Notes: a model not told the origin generated them from the letters alone. 48,871 nt of DNA from Bacteriovoracaceae bacterium (GCA_016784965.1 JADHTQ010000032.1:1-48871), one strand, 5' to 3'. Numbered from the stretch's first letter, positions 18,218 to 27,399 are shown. Numbers and translations: made by a program.

Positions 18218-19207
18218 ATGAAAACACCTATTGCCATACTCGGAGCAACCGGCACGGTTGGTCAAAAAATTATAACTATGATGAAAGATCATCCCCTATT
18301 TGAAATAACTCAATTGGTGGCCTCTTCAAAAAATGTCGGAAAATGTTACGAGGATGCGGTGATTTGGCGAGAAAAAGAGGAACTACCAAAATCTTTGTGC
18401 AAAATAAAATTGATCTCTTTTGAAGATGTCACCGCCACTTATGCTCTATCCTCACTTCCTTCAGACGTTGCCCAAATCCAAGAAATGGAGCTAGCAAAGC
18501 GAGGCATTCATGTAGTGAGTAACGCTTCCGCTTATAGGATGGCAAAAAATGTGCCCCTAATAATTCCAGAAATAAATGCAGATCACATCGGCCTCATAAA
18601 AAAACAAGATACCAAGGGTAAAATTATTACCAATCCCAACTGTGCCACAGTTTTTTTATCACTGGGAATACTCCCCTTACTCTCTGTGGGAGAAGTTAAA
18701 CATATAAGTACCGTCACCTTACAAGCAGTAAGTGGTGCAGGATACCCCGGAGTGCCCTCAATCGACCTAATAGGAGATACTATTCCCAACATCGGTGGGG
18801 AAGAAGAAAAGGTAGAATCTGAAAGCAAAAAAATATTGGGAGGCCTTGATCGCTTTTGTGACTTTAGTATTACCTCTCACGTAAACCGTGTACCTGTTGC
18901 CCATGGACATACAGTTGCAATCCATGCTTACTTTGCAAGCGATGTAACGGTAGAGCAGGTTCAAGTCGCCCTCTTAGAAAAAATGAAACAGTTTCCCGAC
19001 TTGTACAAGTATCACCAAGACCCATTTAGGCCCAGGCCTCGTCTTGATTTAGACCCATTAGATCAGCGGGCGCATATTGGTAGATTAAAGCAAGGAGATG
19101 CCCCCAATATCGTAGGTCTTGTCTCCATGGGACACAATTTGGTGCGTGGGGCAGCAGGTGCTGCCAAGCTAAACCTGGAACTACTACATAAGACACTAAA
19201 AAACTAG
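18218..19207 (+). CDS. asd: Aspartate-semialdehyde dehydrogenase, archaeal/fungal type
   Basis: 329 aa from the ATG at 18218, preceded by GGAAGCGGAAA; an earlier in-frame ATG at 18173 would run into the leader of the divergent gene. It reduces aspartyl-4-phosphate to aspartate semialdehyde with NADPH, feeding lysine/DAP, threonine and methionine synthesis. Visible: NADP loop GATGTVGQ, catalytic Cys in NPNCATVFLSLG, and the LQAVSGAGYPGVPS and GGEEEKVESES segments typical of the archaeal/fungal form (TIGR00978-like). It is the first gene of the lysine cluster and is divergent from the formate dehydrogenase gene. Confidence 0.94.
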   Translation: MKTPIAILGATGTVGQKIITMMKDHPLFEITQLVASSKNVGKCYEDAVIWREKEELPKSLCKIKLISFEDVTATYALSSLPSDVAQIQEMELAKRGIHVVSNASAYRMAKNVPLIIPEINADHIGLIKKQDTKGKIITNPNCATVFLSLGILPLLSVGEVKHISTVTLQAVSGAGYPGVPSIDLIGDTIPNIGGEEEKVESESKKILGGLDRFCDFSITSHVNRVPVAHGHTVAIHAYFASDVTVEQVQVALLEKMKQFPDLYKYHQDPFRPRPRLDLDPLDQRAHIGRLKQGDAPNIVGLVSMGHNLVRGAAGAAKLNLELLHKTLKN

Positions 19208-19217
19208 AGGTAACAAT

Positions 19218-20450
19218 ATGGTCCTAAATTTAAAAGAACTCTTTATACAAAACACTATTGGATTTCATTTCATTATTTCTTTGGGGCTACTAATTCTTGG
19301 ATTTATTGCTCTGCTGATATCTAAAAAGATAGTTTTAACCTCCATCAAAAAATTTGTCGGTAAAACTAAAGTTACCTGGGATGACGTATTTTATCAAAAT
19401 AATCTCTTTAAACACTTAAGCTACATTTTGCCTGTGGCCTTAATTTATTTTTTACTAACTCTCATGCCCTCACTGCACCCCAAGTTTGTTCAAGCAGTAC
19501 TTAAAATTTTAACAGTGATAGTTACAGCTTTTGCCACTTTGTCACTGCTTTCTATAATCACTTCAATCAATGTCATCTATGCATCCCATCCCGAATTTAA
19601 AGATCGCCCCATTAAGGGATACTTTCAGTTAATTAAGCTCATTATCGTAATTATCTGTTTGATAATTATTGTTTCCATTTTACTCAATATGTCCCCTCTG
19701 GTTTTTCTAAGCAGCCTAGGTGCTTTAACTGCCGTTTTAATTTTAGTGTTTAAAGATACCATCATGTCACTAATTGCCAGCATTTTACTTACCTCTAATG
19801 ACCTGGTCAGAATTGGTGATTGGATCGAAATGCCTCAATTTGGAGCAGACGGTGACGTCATTGATATTGCCCTTCATACCATTAAGATTCAAAATTTCGA
19901 CAAAACCATTACCACCATTCCTACCAATAAACTCATTGATGGATCGTTTAAAAACTGGCACGGCATGTCCCAATTTGGAGCACGACGGATTAAACGCTGT
20001 ATTTATCTGGATTTGAATCACTTTAAGTTTTTGACTGAAAAAGACATCCAAAGGCTTGGGCAATTTAAGCTTTTGAAGAATTATTTAGATGAAATAAGTA
20101 AGCAGATAAGCGGTTTAGATGAAAAATCCGGTGAAGTTACAATTGATCATACCTTCAGTGGCAACAATAGAAGACTTACAAATGTTGGAACCTTTAGATG
20201 GTATTTATATTTCTACTTAAAAAACAATCCTCAAATCAGCAAAGATGCCACTTTTTTAATTCGTCAACTAGCGCCTACCCCTAATGGATTACCACTTGAG
20301 TTATATATCTTTGCTAGTGAAACCGATTGGATTAAATATGAAAATATTCAAGCAGATATTTTTGATCACATCTTGACAATTGTTCCCGATTTTGGTCTGA
20401 AACTCTTTCAAAATCCTTCTGGAGCTGATTTTGGCCACATTGCTCACTGA
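19218..20450 (+). CDS. Mechanosensitive channel, MscS family (YbdG/MscM-like)
   Basis: 410 aa, 10 nt after asd. About five hydrophobic segments lie in the first half, then the MscS pore helix region (SSLGALTAVLILVFKDTIMS) and the beta domain (GDWIEMPQFGADGDVIDIAL, then TTIPTNKLIDGSFKNW). The longer C-terminal part with GARRIKRCIYLDL resembles E. coli YbdG (MscM). It should open under membrane tension and release small solutes in osmotic downshock. The short spacing suggests co-transcription with asd; whether this has any link to lysine synthesis is unclear. Confidence 0.9.
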   Translation: MVLNLKELFIQNTIGFHFIISLGLLILGFIALLISKKIVLTSIKKFVGKTKVTWDDVFYQNNLFKHLSYILPVALIYFLLTLMPSLHPKFVQAVLKILTVIVTAFATLSLLSIITSINVIYASHPEFKDRPIKGYFQLIKLIIVIICLIIIVSILLNMSPLVFLSSLGALTAVLILVFKDTIMSLIASILLTSNDLVRIGDWIEMPQFGADGDVIDIALHTIKIQNFDKTITTIPTNKLIDGSFKNWHGMSQFGARRIKRCIYLDLNHFKFLTEKDIQRLGQFKLLKNYLDEISKQISGLDEKSGEVTIDHTFSGNNRRLTNVGTFRWYLYFYLKNNPQISKDATFLIRQLAPTPNGLPLELYIFASETDWIKYENIQADIFDHILTIVPDFGLKLFQNPSGADFGHIAH

Positions 20451-20508
20451 CACTTTTTATATGTGATTACAGGGTGTTACAAAAATAACTGGTATTTATT
20501 AGTCACTA

Positions 20509-20530
20509 GTGGTACTATATATAATACCAC
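20509..20530. promoter_or_regulatory. 22-bp palindromic operator overlapping the promoter of the HTH/nucleotidyltransferase pair
   Basis: GTGGTA at 20509-20514 is mirrored by TACCAC at 20525-20530, and the eight central bases TATATATA are also self-complementary: 10 of 11 base pairs match. A TATAAT -10 hexamer (20520-20525) lies inside it, so a bound repressor would block RNA polymerase. The start codon is 11 nt downstream, with AGAGG as ribosome site. This is the layout expected for an autoregulated HTH gene. Confidence 0.65.
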
Positions 20531-20540
20531 AGAGGTTTTT

Positions 20541-21116
20541 ATGAAATACCAATTTCTTCACTTATTAAACTCAACACTTATCAAAAAGGGCCTCTCCCAA
20601 AGGCATCTTGAAAAAATTGGCCCACTTTCTAGAACCGCAATTAGAAGAATTTTAAATGCACAAGAAAATGTTACATTAAAATCAATTGATGAATTTGCCC
20701 AGATGTTGGATTTGCAGACCTCAACAATCATACATCCTGCCATGGATGCTAACAGTGATTTTTCTATCATAGCAACTTCTTGGAAAATTCAAAAAGATGG
20801 ATTTTCTTCTTGGAAAATTCACCTTATGGACTTTGTTGATGAATTTAGAGCAAGTGTAGATCCCCGTTTAATCTTACTTCCTCCGACTAAACAAATTGGA
20901 CCTCGTTTATTTTCACTTCTAAGCTCGACGGTATACCAACTGTGTTGCATGACCAACTCCCCAGCACCTGATTGGTGTATGAAAAAATATACTCTAGATA
21001 AACCATGGTTTGTGGCAGGTGTAGAATCGCTAAAGGCCTATGCCCTACTAGAGTCGCCTCTGCCATTTAGACAGAACAATATTTTTGTACTTAATAATTT
21101 TTTAGAAAGGATATAA
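20541..21116 (+). CDS. XRE-like HTH protein, probable antitoxin/autorepressor
   Basis: 191 aa from the ATG at 20541 (AGAGG 5 nt upstream); an upstream in-frame start at 20463 would run through the palindromic operator. Residues 1-60 form a lambda-repressor-like HTH (LIKKGLSQRHLEKIGPLSRT, then KSIDEFAQMLDLQ). The remaining 130 residues are unrecognised and could bind the partner. The gene is directly followed by a nucleotidyltransferase whose ATG abuts this stop codon. HTH-plus-nucleotidyltransferase pairs are known as toxin-antitoxin systems (AbiE and relatives); here the HTH protein would be antitoxin and repressor, by inference. It interrupts the lysine cluster. Confidence 0.75.
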   Translation: MKYQFLHLLNSTLIKKGLSQRHLEKIGPLSRTAIRRILNAQENVTLKSIDEFAQMLDLQTSTIIHPAMDANSDFSIIATSWKIQKDGFSSWKIHLMDFVDEFRASVDPRLILLPPTKQIGPRLFSLLSSTVYQLCCMTNSPAPDWCMKKYTLDKPWFVAGVESLKAYALLESPLPFRQNNIFVLNNFLERI

Positions 21117-21644
21117 ATGCTTACGCGCAAACAAATTATAACATTATTTGAAAAACTAAATGAAGCACTCAAAAGACAAAATGAGATTGGTGAAATTGGT
21201 ATCGTTGGCGGCGCTGTTATGTGCCTTGTCTACCAAGCACGTGCTTCCACTAAAGATGTCGATGCAATATTTGAACCGGCAGATATAATCAGAAAGCTGG
21301 CAGCAGTGATTGCTGTTGACAATCAATTGCCACCTGATTGGCTAAATGATGGTGTCAAAAACTTTCTAGTACCAAATTTTATCAAAAATGAAGTACTGAA
21401 TTTGTCTAATTTGCGCATCTGGGCACCTGAGTCTAAATATATGTTAGCAATGAAATGTATCAGTGCTCGGTGGGATACTCACGACAGAGATGATGTGATT
21501 TTTTTAATTAGTTTTTTAAAACTAAAAAAGGCACAACACGTTTTTAACATTATTCAAAATTACTATCCAAAAAATAAAATTCCACCCAAGACTCAATTTT
21601 TTATTGAGGAGCTATTTGATGATCACTTGAGTAGTTTGACTTGA
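21117..21644 (+). CDS. Nucleotidyltransferase (DUF6036/AbiEii-like), probable toxin
   Basis: 175 aa, starting on the base after the stop of the HTH gene. Residues 25-48 carry the pol-beta-type nucleotidyltransferase signature: a Gly-Gly pair in GIVGGAVMC, then STKDVDAIF with the metal-binding Asp-x-Asp. A further ESKYMLAMKCISARWDTHDRDD segment is typical of DUF6036-like proteins. Such enzymes can transfer nucleotides to tRNA or protein and inhibit growth (AbiEii, MenT). The toxin role is inferred from family and gene order; a housekeeping role is not excluded. Confidence 0.78.
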   Translation: MLTRKQIITLFEKLNEALKRQNEIGEIGIVGGAVMCLVYQARASTKDVDAIFEPADIIRKLAAVIAVDNQLPPDWLNDGVKNFLVPNFIKNEVLNLSNLRIWAPESKYMLAMKCISARWDTHDRDDVIFLISFLKLKKAQHVFNIIQNYYPKNKIPPKTQFFIEELFDDHLSSLT

Positions 21645-21694
21645 TGTAGTGAAAAAACTTATAATGGTGGATAAAAAAGGTATAAGGTACATTA

Positions 21695-22369
21695 ATGAAA
21701 ATTGCATTACTAGGTGATGGAAAAACTGGCAGCAAAGTTGCTGAGATATTGAACTTAAATCAAGAGTCCATCTTTAATTTACAAAACCCACCAGATCTAA
21801 CAAAACTTAAGGCCCATGATATAATTATCTCCTTTTTGCCAGGGGATGCTTTTTTACACCTAATTCCGATGTTGGTTAAAAGTAAGCTACCTGTTGTCAC
21901 CGGCAGCACTGGGTTTGAGTGGCCCGAGCATCTAGATGCTACCTTAAAAAATGAACAGACGGCTTGGATTTATGCTTCAAATTTTAGCTTGGGGATGAAT
22001 CTGATAAAGGGGATGATCGATATTATTAAAAAGGCCTCCCTGCTATACTCAGACGTTGATTTTAAAATTCATGAAATTCATCATACAAAAAAGCTAGATG
22101 CTCCCAGTGGAACGGCCCTTAGTTGGCAAAAGTGGCTTGATCAACCGGCCAGTATTTCCAGTGAGCGCATCGGAGATGTTGTGGGAGTTCATACCCTTTC
22201 GATGAACTCACCTACTGAAAAAATTACGCTAGAACATCAAGCACTTGATCGCAAAATTTTTGCCGAAGGAGCAATATGGACAGCAAACAAGTTATATAAA
22301 GACCAAAAGGCCCTAGGATTTGGCCTGCACAGTTTTATGGATATTGTAAAGTCACAATTACATTACTAA
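21695..22369 (+). CDS. dapB: 4-hydroxy-tetrahydrodipicolinate reductase
   Basis: 224 aa. N-terminal NAD(P) loop GDGKTGSKV and the active-site block IHEIHHTKKLDAPSGTAL (His and Lys) identify DapB, which reduces hydroxy-tetrahydrodipicolinate in the lysine/DAP pathway. It is shorter than the E. coli enzyme (273 aa), as in the compact DapB subgroup, but contains both domains. It lies 18 nt upstream of dapA and forms a dapB-dapA-dapD run. Confidence 0.93.
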   Translation: MKIALLGDGKTGSKVAEILNLNQESIFNLQNPPDLTKLKAHDIIISFLPGDAFLHLIPMLVKSKLPVVTGSTGFEWPEHLDATLKNEQTAWIYASNFSLGMNLIKGMIDIIKKASLLYSDVDFKIHEIHHTKKLDAPSGTALSWQKWLDQPASISSERIGDVVGVHTLSMNSPTEKITLEHQALDRKIFAEGAIWTANKLYKDQKALGFGLHSFMDIVKSQLHY

Positions 22370-22387
22370 CAACAAGGATCAACCATT

Positions 22388-23272
22388 ATGATGGAAGCAG
22401 TAAACTGTAAGTTATGGACCGCTTTAATAACTCCTATGACTGAGGACAATCGAGTAGATTTAAAGGGCCTTAACAAATTATTGCAAAGACAAGTTGATGC
22501 AGGAAATGGAGTGCTGTTGCTTGGAAGTACCGGCGAAGCGCTCAACTTGGACCTGTATGAACAAAAAGAAATTCTCGAATATATTATGAGTTTGCGCCTC
22601 GATATTCCCTATATGGTAGGAGTGGGAGGTATCAACCAAAAGGCCACCACTCACTGGGTAGAGTACTTGGAATCTCTTCCAATTCAATGCTACTTAATGG
22701 TCACTCCATTATACTCAAAACCTGGGGCCAAGGGGCAATATGAGTGGTTTAAAGGGCTTTTAGATATTGTCACACGACCTGCCATGCTTTACAACATTCC
22801 ATCTAGAACTGGCATTTCACTAAGCCTAGAAGCTATCAGAGATCTTCAGGAGCATCCCATGTTTTGGGCCATAAAAGAGGCCAGCGGCTCTACGACTGAA
22901 TTTACAAACTATAAGAAGGCAGCCCCTTCGGCGCAAGTCTTTAGCGGTGATGATGCCATGTTGCCTCAGTATGCACCACTTGGTGCTTCGGGCCTTGTTT
23001 CTGTTTGTGCAAATGTCTGGCCGATGGAGACCAAAAAATACGTGGAGCTTGCCCTTAAAAATGAATTAGGTGACGCCAAATTATGGGAAAGTGCCACAAG
23101 GGCCTTGTTTTGTGCCAGCAATCCAATACCAGTGAAGGCCTTAATGCAAAAGCTTGAACTCATCTCTAGTAAAGTCTTACGCCCCCCCCTTAGCCACCTG
23201 GACCTAAAAGAGGAATCAGTCCTTCTTAGTGCTCATGAAAGTATCCAGAAATGGTGGCAGCAGTTTATCTAA
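22388..23272 (+). CDS. dapA: 4-hydroxy-tetrahydrodipicolinate synthase
   Basis: 294 aa, standard length. A TIM-barrel aldolase that condenses pyruvate with aspartate semialdehyde. Visible: LLGSTGEALNL (pyruvate-binding Thr pair region), the Tyr in MLYNIPSRTG, and the Schiff-base Lys in WAIKEASGS. AAGGA precedes the first of two adjacent ATGs. It follows dapB by 18 nt and precedes dapD by 14 nt, so the three are one operon. Confidence 0.95.
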   Translation: MMEAVNCKLWTALITPMTEDNRVDLKGLNKLLQRQVDAGNGVLLLGSTGEALNLDLYEQKEILEYIMSLRLDIPYMVGVGGINQKATTHWVEYLESLPIQCYLMVTPLYSKPGAKGQYEWFKGLLDIVTRPAMLYNIPSRTGISLSLEAIRDLQEHPMFWAIKEASGSTTEFTNYKKAAPSAQVFSGDDAMLPQYAPLGASGLVSVCANVWPMETKKYVELALKNELGDAKLWESATRALFCASNPIPVKALMQKLELISSKVLRPPLSHLDLKEESVLLSAHESIQKWWQQFI

Positions 23273-23286
23273 AAAGGAATTAACCT

Positions 23287-24036
23287 ATGACAGTTACAGA
23301 CTACGAACTAATAATATCCAATCTTGAAAGCGGAAAAGCAAGATCAGCATCGAAAATCGATGGCAAGTGGCAGGCCAATACTGAGGTTAAAGCGGCCATT
23401 TTAGAGGCATTTAAAGCGGGCAAGCTCGTTGAGCAAGACGGATTTGTGGATAAGCATAATATTATGCCACAAACTTTTAATGTCGATAAAAAGGTACGCA
23501 TCGTTCCAGGTGGCACTTCAGTTAGGCGGGGATCCTTTGTCGCTGAGGGAGTCATCATCATGCCACCGTCGTATATCAATATTGGCGCTTATGTAGCAGA
23601 GGGAACAATGGTTGATAGCCACGTCTTAGTTGGTTCATGTGCACAAATTGGCAAAAACGTCCACCTATCGGCGGGAGTACAAATTGGTGGTGTACTAGAG
23701 CCTATAGGCATGTCACCAGTGGTTATTGAAGATAACGCCTTTATCGGTGCAGGCTCGGTCATAGTAGAGGGAATTCAGGTAGGTGCAGGTGCAGTCATCG
23801 CTCCAGGAGTAGTTTTATCAAGAGGGGTTCCCATTTATGATTGTATCAACGATAGAAAGTTAGAAATTGGCGAGGCAATACCTCCAAATGCAATTGTCAT
23901 CCCCGGCAGCAGACAGATAAATCCTGCGCTTAAATGGGGGTTTGAGCAAGGGTTACATTTAAACTGCGCAGTGATTGTAAAATATCGCGATGAAAAGAGT
24001 AACCAGTCCTTGGAGCTTGAGTCTATATTGCGTTAG
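23287..24036 (+). CDS. dapD: Tetrahydrodipicolinate N-succinyltransferase
   Basis: 249 aa. The middle is a left-handed beta-helix of hexapeptide turns (VGSCAQIGKNVHLSAGVQIG, then NAFIGAGSVIVEGIQVGAGA), and the N-terminal part contains VRIVPGGTSVRRGSFVAEG, typical of DapD. It succinylates tetrahydrodipicolinate, so this organism uses the succinylase branch of DAP synthesis. It is slightly shorter than the E. coli protein (274 aa). The stop overlaps the 3' end of the convergent DTW gene by 4 nt. Confidence 0.94.
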   Translation: MTVTDYELIISNLESGKARSASKIDGKWQANTEVKAAILEAFKAGKLVEQDGFVDKHNIMPQTFNVDKKVRIVPGGTSVRRGSFVAEGVIIMPPSYINIGAYVAEGTMVDSHVLVGSCAQIGKNVHLSAGVQIGGVLEPIGMSPVVIEDNAFIGAGSVIVEGIQVGAGAVIAPGVVLSRGVPIYDCINDRKLEIGEAIPPNAIVIPGSRQINPALKWGFEQGLHLNCAVIVKYRDEKSNQSLELESILR

Positions 24037-24731
24037 GGATCAAAAAAGATCTTTCTCTTTAGGTATTTTTTTGAAGGGTTTTTTTGGTTTTCAGGCTTGT
24101 ACACACTTTTTCTATAGCCAGGCAGCGACAGATCATTGGCACATTTCACTTGAAACTCAACAACTTGTTTTTGAATCTCTAGCAAGTGATCATACGACTT
24201 TGCTTTAAAACTGTTAAGGAACATATAAATTGCCTCAATTGTTGACAAACAAAGCGGACTTGGCTGCTGCTTAATGGCAAATTTAGAGGTGCTGCCCGGA
24301 TCAAAGCAAACTCTTTTTAAGCTATTGATGTTTGAGCTTAACTTCATCATTTTTTTAGCACAGGGCCAGGTGCCATCAATTACAAATACTAGAAGCTGCC
24401 TACAGGCCACATTACTTGGTCCAAACTCTCCTCTGGTAACATTTAAAGCACTGCCACCTGGATATAAGACCACGGGCACATAGGTATCGTTGTTAATCAG
24501 CTGGTTTACTGCTTCATTTTGAGTAAAGTCCACACCTTCAATAATGATTGAATTTTTAAGTGCCAGGTGTGCCAAGCGGCCGGTACCATTTTTGCTCTTT
24601 CTGGCCTCCTTGGGATGCATCAATATGGCAAAACATATATCTGTTTTTTGGGGGGTAATAAAAGAGCATAAGCAACAAACGGAAGCTCGCATACATCTGT
24701 AGCAGTACCTACCTAAATGTGTTGAGGCCAT
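24033..24731 (-). CDS. DTW-domain protein, probable tRNA acp3U transferase
   Basis: 232 aa from the ATG at 24731, just after an in-frame GTG. N-terminal Cys-rich block (CYRCMRASVCCLC), then MHPKEARKSKNGTGRLAHLALKN and the DTW-type motif IDGTWPCAKKM. In the DTW/TapT family this fold transfers aminocarboxypropyl from SAM to uridine in tRNA. Its convergent neighbour is dapD, with a 4-nt overlap. The Lys-rich C-terminus (residues 210-232) would suit RNA binding; this is inference. Confidence 0.87.
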   Translation of the reverse strand: MASTHLGRYCYRCMRASVCCLCSFITPQKTDICFAILMHPKEARKSKNGTGRLAHLALKNSIIIEGVDFTQNEAVNQLINNDTYVPVVLYPGGSALNVTRGEFGPSNVACRQLLVFVIDGTWPCAKKMMKLSSNINSLKRVCFDPGSTSKFAIKQQPSPLCLSTIEAIYMFLNSFKAKSYDHLLEIQKQVVEFQVKCANDLSLPGYRKSVYKPENQKNPSKKYLKRKIFFDP

Positions 24732-24823
24732 CACAAGTTATTGATCACTTTTATATTGTGTTTATAAAAAAATTTAAAAAATTTTGATTTTAAAAAGATC
24801 TTAGAAGATAAATCGGTCTTGGT

Positions 24824-25399
24824 CTATTGATTTGTAACCTTTACCTGAACCTTTAGATCCTTCCAGTCATTACCATTGTAAGGATCACAGGCAGCACCTT
24901 GCTCACATACTTGCATGGCAAAATTGACGTGCTTATCAGAATAAGAGTAAGTGTCAATATACTCTAGAGAAGGAGCTGGACTAACATTGCCGCGTTCATA
25001 GGCTATAAAGAGGTTTTTATGGGTCTTCATGCGAAGCTTATACCGTGATTTTTTTGCCTTAGCACTAGCTACACGTGCCTTAATCACTACTTCTTGATCA
25101 CTAGGTAGGTGCACGAAGTCTCGGCCAGGATTTGTTGATTGCTTTGCCCCAAGTTTAAAGTGACATGTATCCTGGGCAATTTTTAGCTTATGTTTTTGTT
25201 TTTGATAAGGTCCATGATCCTTTTTTAACACTTCAAAAGACAGCTTGTTGCACATTTTTTTTACATATGCTGGCAAGTTTTGTGTTTGGGCCCCCCTGCC
25301 AGGACGATATAAATGGGGAACTCTGCCGTAGCTGCTAGCTGTCATAGTAGTTGTGACTACCACCATAAATATCAAAAATGTTAATTTATTCGTTTTCAT
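24824..25399 (-). CDS. Exported protein of unknown function
   Basis: 191 aa from the ATG at 25399 with GAGG 6 nt upstream. Residues 1-25 are a signal peptide. The mature protein is basic, with several Cys (in KKMCNKLSF, DTCHFKLG, QVCEQGAACDPYNG) that could form disulfides, and beta-rich segments. No family is recognised. It is divergent from the next secreted gene across a 442-nt gene-free stretch. Confidence 0.65.
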   Translation of the reverse strand: MKTNKLTFLIFMVVVTTTMTASSYGRVPHLYRPGRGAQTQNLPAYVKKMCNKLSFEVLKKDHGPYQKQKHKLKIAQDTCHFKLGAKQSTNPGRDFVHLPSDQEVVIKARVASAKAKKSRYKLRMKTHKNLFIAYERGNVSPAPSLEYIDTYSYSDKHVNFAMQVCEQGAACDPYNGNDWKDLKVQVKVTNQ

Positions 25400-25841
25400 A
25401 ATAACCTCGAACTTTAAAAAAGCAGGCCCAATTGAGGGCACAACTTACCCATACCTAAGGGGTGTACAGCAAACTATGTGCCAAAGTGTAAAAATTACAC
25501 GCTTTGGTCCCTTAATGATTAAAAATCCTGATTGATATCAGATACAAAACGCCCCGCATTCATCGAGGGATAGAGTTTTTATATGCCTTAATAAAGCTTC
25601 TATGGCCGGGGCCTTGCCGACACTGTCGGTCAGATTGTCACTACTTGCTAGGCAAATAAATTGCAATATGCCACCACTTATATCCACTACCCATGGAGGC
25701 CAACGTTCTATGAATTTAGTTCAGAGTCTAAAATTATTACATCTAATTCAAAATTGACTTTATGTGTCAGCAGAATTAATGTACGCTTCGCGTCATCAAC
25801 AATTATTGTTTTCTAAACAAAACATGCAAGAGTGTGCAAAC
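25400..25841. other. 442-nt intergenic region with two hairpins
   Basis: No confident gene in this divergent region. It holds a strong imperfect hairpin (25481-25507: CCAAA/TTTGG and GTGTAA/TTACAC arms with a 2-nt bulge) and a short perfect palindrome (CCGACA-C-TGTCGG, 25617-25629). The first could be an operator, an RNA hairpin or part of a small RNA. No tRNA or known riboswitch is recognised. Confidence 0.4.
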
Positions 25842-27389
25842 ATGACTTACAAAAAACATTACAAATGGCGTAAATTTTCTATATTACAAATACTTTTAAT
25901 TACCATCTACACTGCTGGAGTTGGTTTTGCCAAAGATAAGGCAACCACAAAGTCTACCCCTTGGCAGTGTTACCAAACAACAGTTGCAGCTTCTTCAGGT
26001 CTACTTTCTGCTTTGACGGTTAGTAATTTTTTAGATTGTTTGCAATATAATGGATCACTCAGCAAAGTTGCCGCACAGTGGAGCATACTTAAAAAAAGTC
26101 ATTGGCAATTGAGTGAGTTAAGTGACGATGACTCAGATGAGTACTCATTTGATTTTGCGACAAATCCCATGAATCCCCATCAAAAACACAAACTTTCACT
26201 ACCATTAAAGTTTTACTCAAAAGATGAAAAATCTTTTACCTCTTTAATATTCTGGCTTGAAGATGAATTATTTCCAAAGGCCCTAGCAGGTTTTGTGGAG
26301 TCAAAAACTGATAATAAGACCGCCCTATCTTTTGAGTCTTCTTTTTATCAACTAGTGGCCTATATGGATACTCCAGATAAGGCCAATTGGAAAAAGAAAG
26401 AAAATAGTAGAAACCACTACATGGGTACTCTTGTGGAGAGTGCTACTTTTAGTAATTTTTCTTTTGAAAGTGGTGTCAGCAAACACCCTGTACTAAACTT
26501 TTTAATAACACAAAATTTTTACTGGCCAAAGATGCGCTCCTTTTTTGATCACTACACAGAGTGCAAAAGCACCAGGTGTTACTTTCGAATGGAGAAAAAA
26601 ATTTATCAGGCACTAATGGCACTTCTTGAGCACCCAGAGCTATTTGAAAAAGTGCACCTAGGCACCCTAGCTGGTTTTGGTTTGCAACATGTAGACTATC
26701 CAAAAGCACAAGAAAAACTCCCAAATGTAATCGGATGCTACAGTAAATATGCATATGAATCAGTCCCAACCGGAGATCTAAGCTTTGACTATTCACTAAC
26801 CGGTGCAGAATCAAAAAAGCAAAGAGATTACACCAAGTATGGAAGATGGGGGTTGTTGGGTAGGCCCATATATGTCGAGGCCATGAATAAATCAAAGCTT
26901 AAAAAAACGGGCATTCCAGCGCAATTTCAGGGGCAAAATGCAATTATAAGAGATATCTCAGATGCCGCTGTTGCCTCTTTAAAACAGCTAAAGGGACTAA
27001 ATAACAAGGCTGCACACACATTGATTAAAGCTACAGGGGGGTTCATTGAAACAAATGGTTACACTATCGATGAGGCCACTGAAGCAACATATGACTCAGC
27101 AAGTTTTGTGGTTGCAGACTACCACAGAAAAGTCGCAAACGGGCAAATACGCCCTGGCTCCCATTTTAGCAACTTAAATTTTTTCAAACAGACAATTATC
27201 TCTAAAGGACACTCCCTTGGAAAATGGACAAGAATGTTATCCAAGTGGAATCCCGGAGTTGTTTATTACATTTATGCCTACAATTATCAAATTGCACCTT
27301 TTAAAAATAGAGGATGGAAAAGCTACTTTGAACGAGTAGTTCACACTATAAATAATCACTTAGAAAAAGTGACTTTTAACAACCAATAA
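25842..27389 (+). CDS. Large exported protein of unknown function
   Basis: 515 aa from the ATG at 25842; a GTG-type start at 25764 would add 26 residues before the signal peptide and seems less likely. Hydrophobic residues 17-31 with Ala-Gly ends form a signal peptide. The mature part contains paired Cys (TPWQCYQ, FLDCLQ, ECKSTRCYF, NVIGCYSKYAY) and many aromatic residues; I see no catalytic signature I can trust. The next gene, 10 nt downstream, is also secreted, so the two may act together outside the cytoplasm. Confidence 0.7.
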   Translation: MTYKKHYKWRKFSILQILLITIYTAGVGFAKDKATTKSTPWQCYQTTVAASSGLLSALTVSNFLDCLQYNGSLSKVAAQWSILKKSHWQLSELSDDDSDEYSFDFATNPMNPHQKHKLSLPLKFYSKDEKSFTSLIFWLEDELFPKALAGFVESKTDNKTALSFESSFYQLVAYMDTPDKANWKKKENSRNHYMGTLVESATFSNFSFESGVSKHPVLNFLITQNFYWPKMRSFFDHYTECKSTRCYFRMEKKIYQALMALLEHPELFEKVHLGTLAGFGLQHVDYPKAQEKLPNVIGCYSKYAYESVPTGDLSFDYSLTGAESKKQRDYTKYGRWGLLGRPIYVEAMNKSKLKKTGIPAQFQGQNAIIRDISDAAVASLKQLKGLNNKAAHTLIKATGGFIETNGYTIDEATEATYDSASFVVADYHRKVANGQIRPGSHFSNLNFFKQTIISKGHSLGKWTRMLSKWNPGVVYYIYAYNYQIAPFKNRGWKSYFERVVHTINNHLEKVTFNNQ

Positions 27390-27399
27390 GGAGAATAGT

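Noticed and set aside
20463-20540. Earlier start for the HTH gene
   Set aside because: It would run translation through the palindromic operator and -10 element; the ATG at 20541 has a ribosome site.
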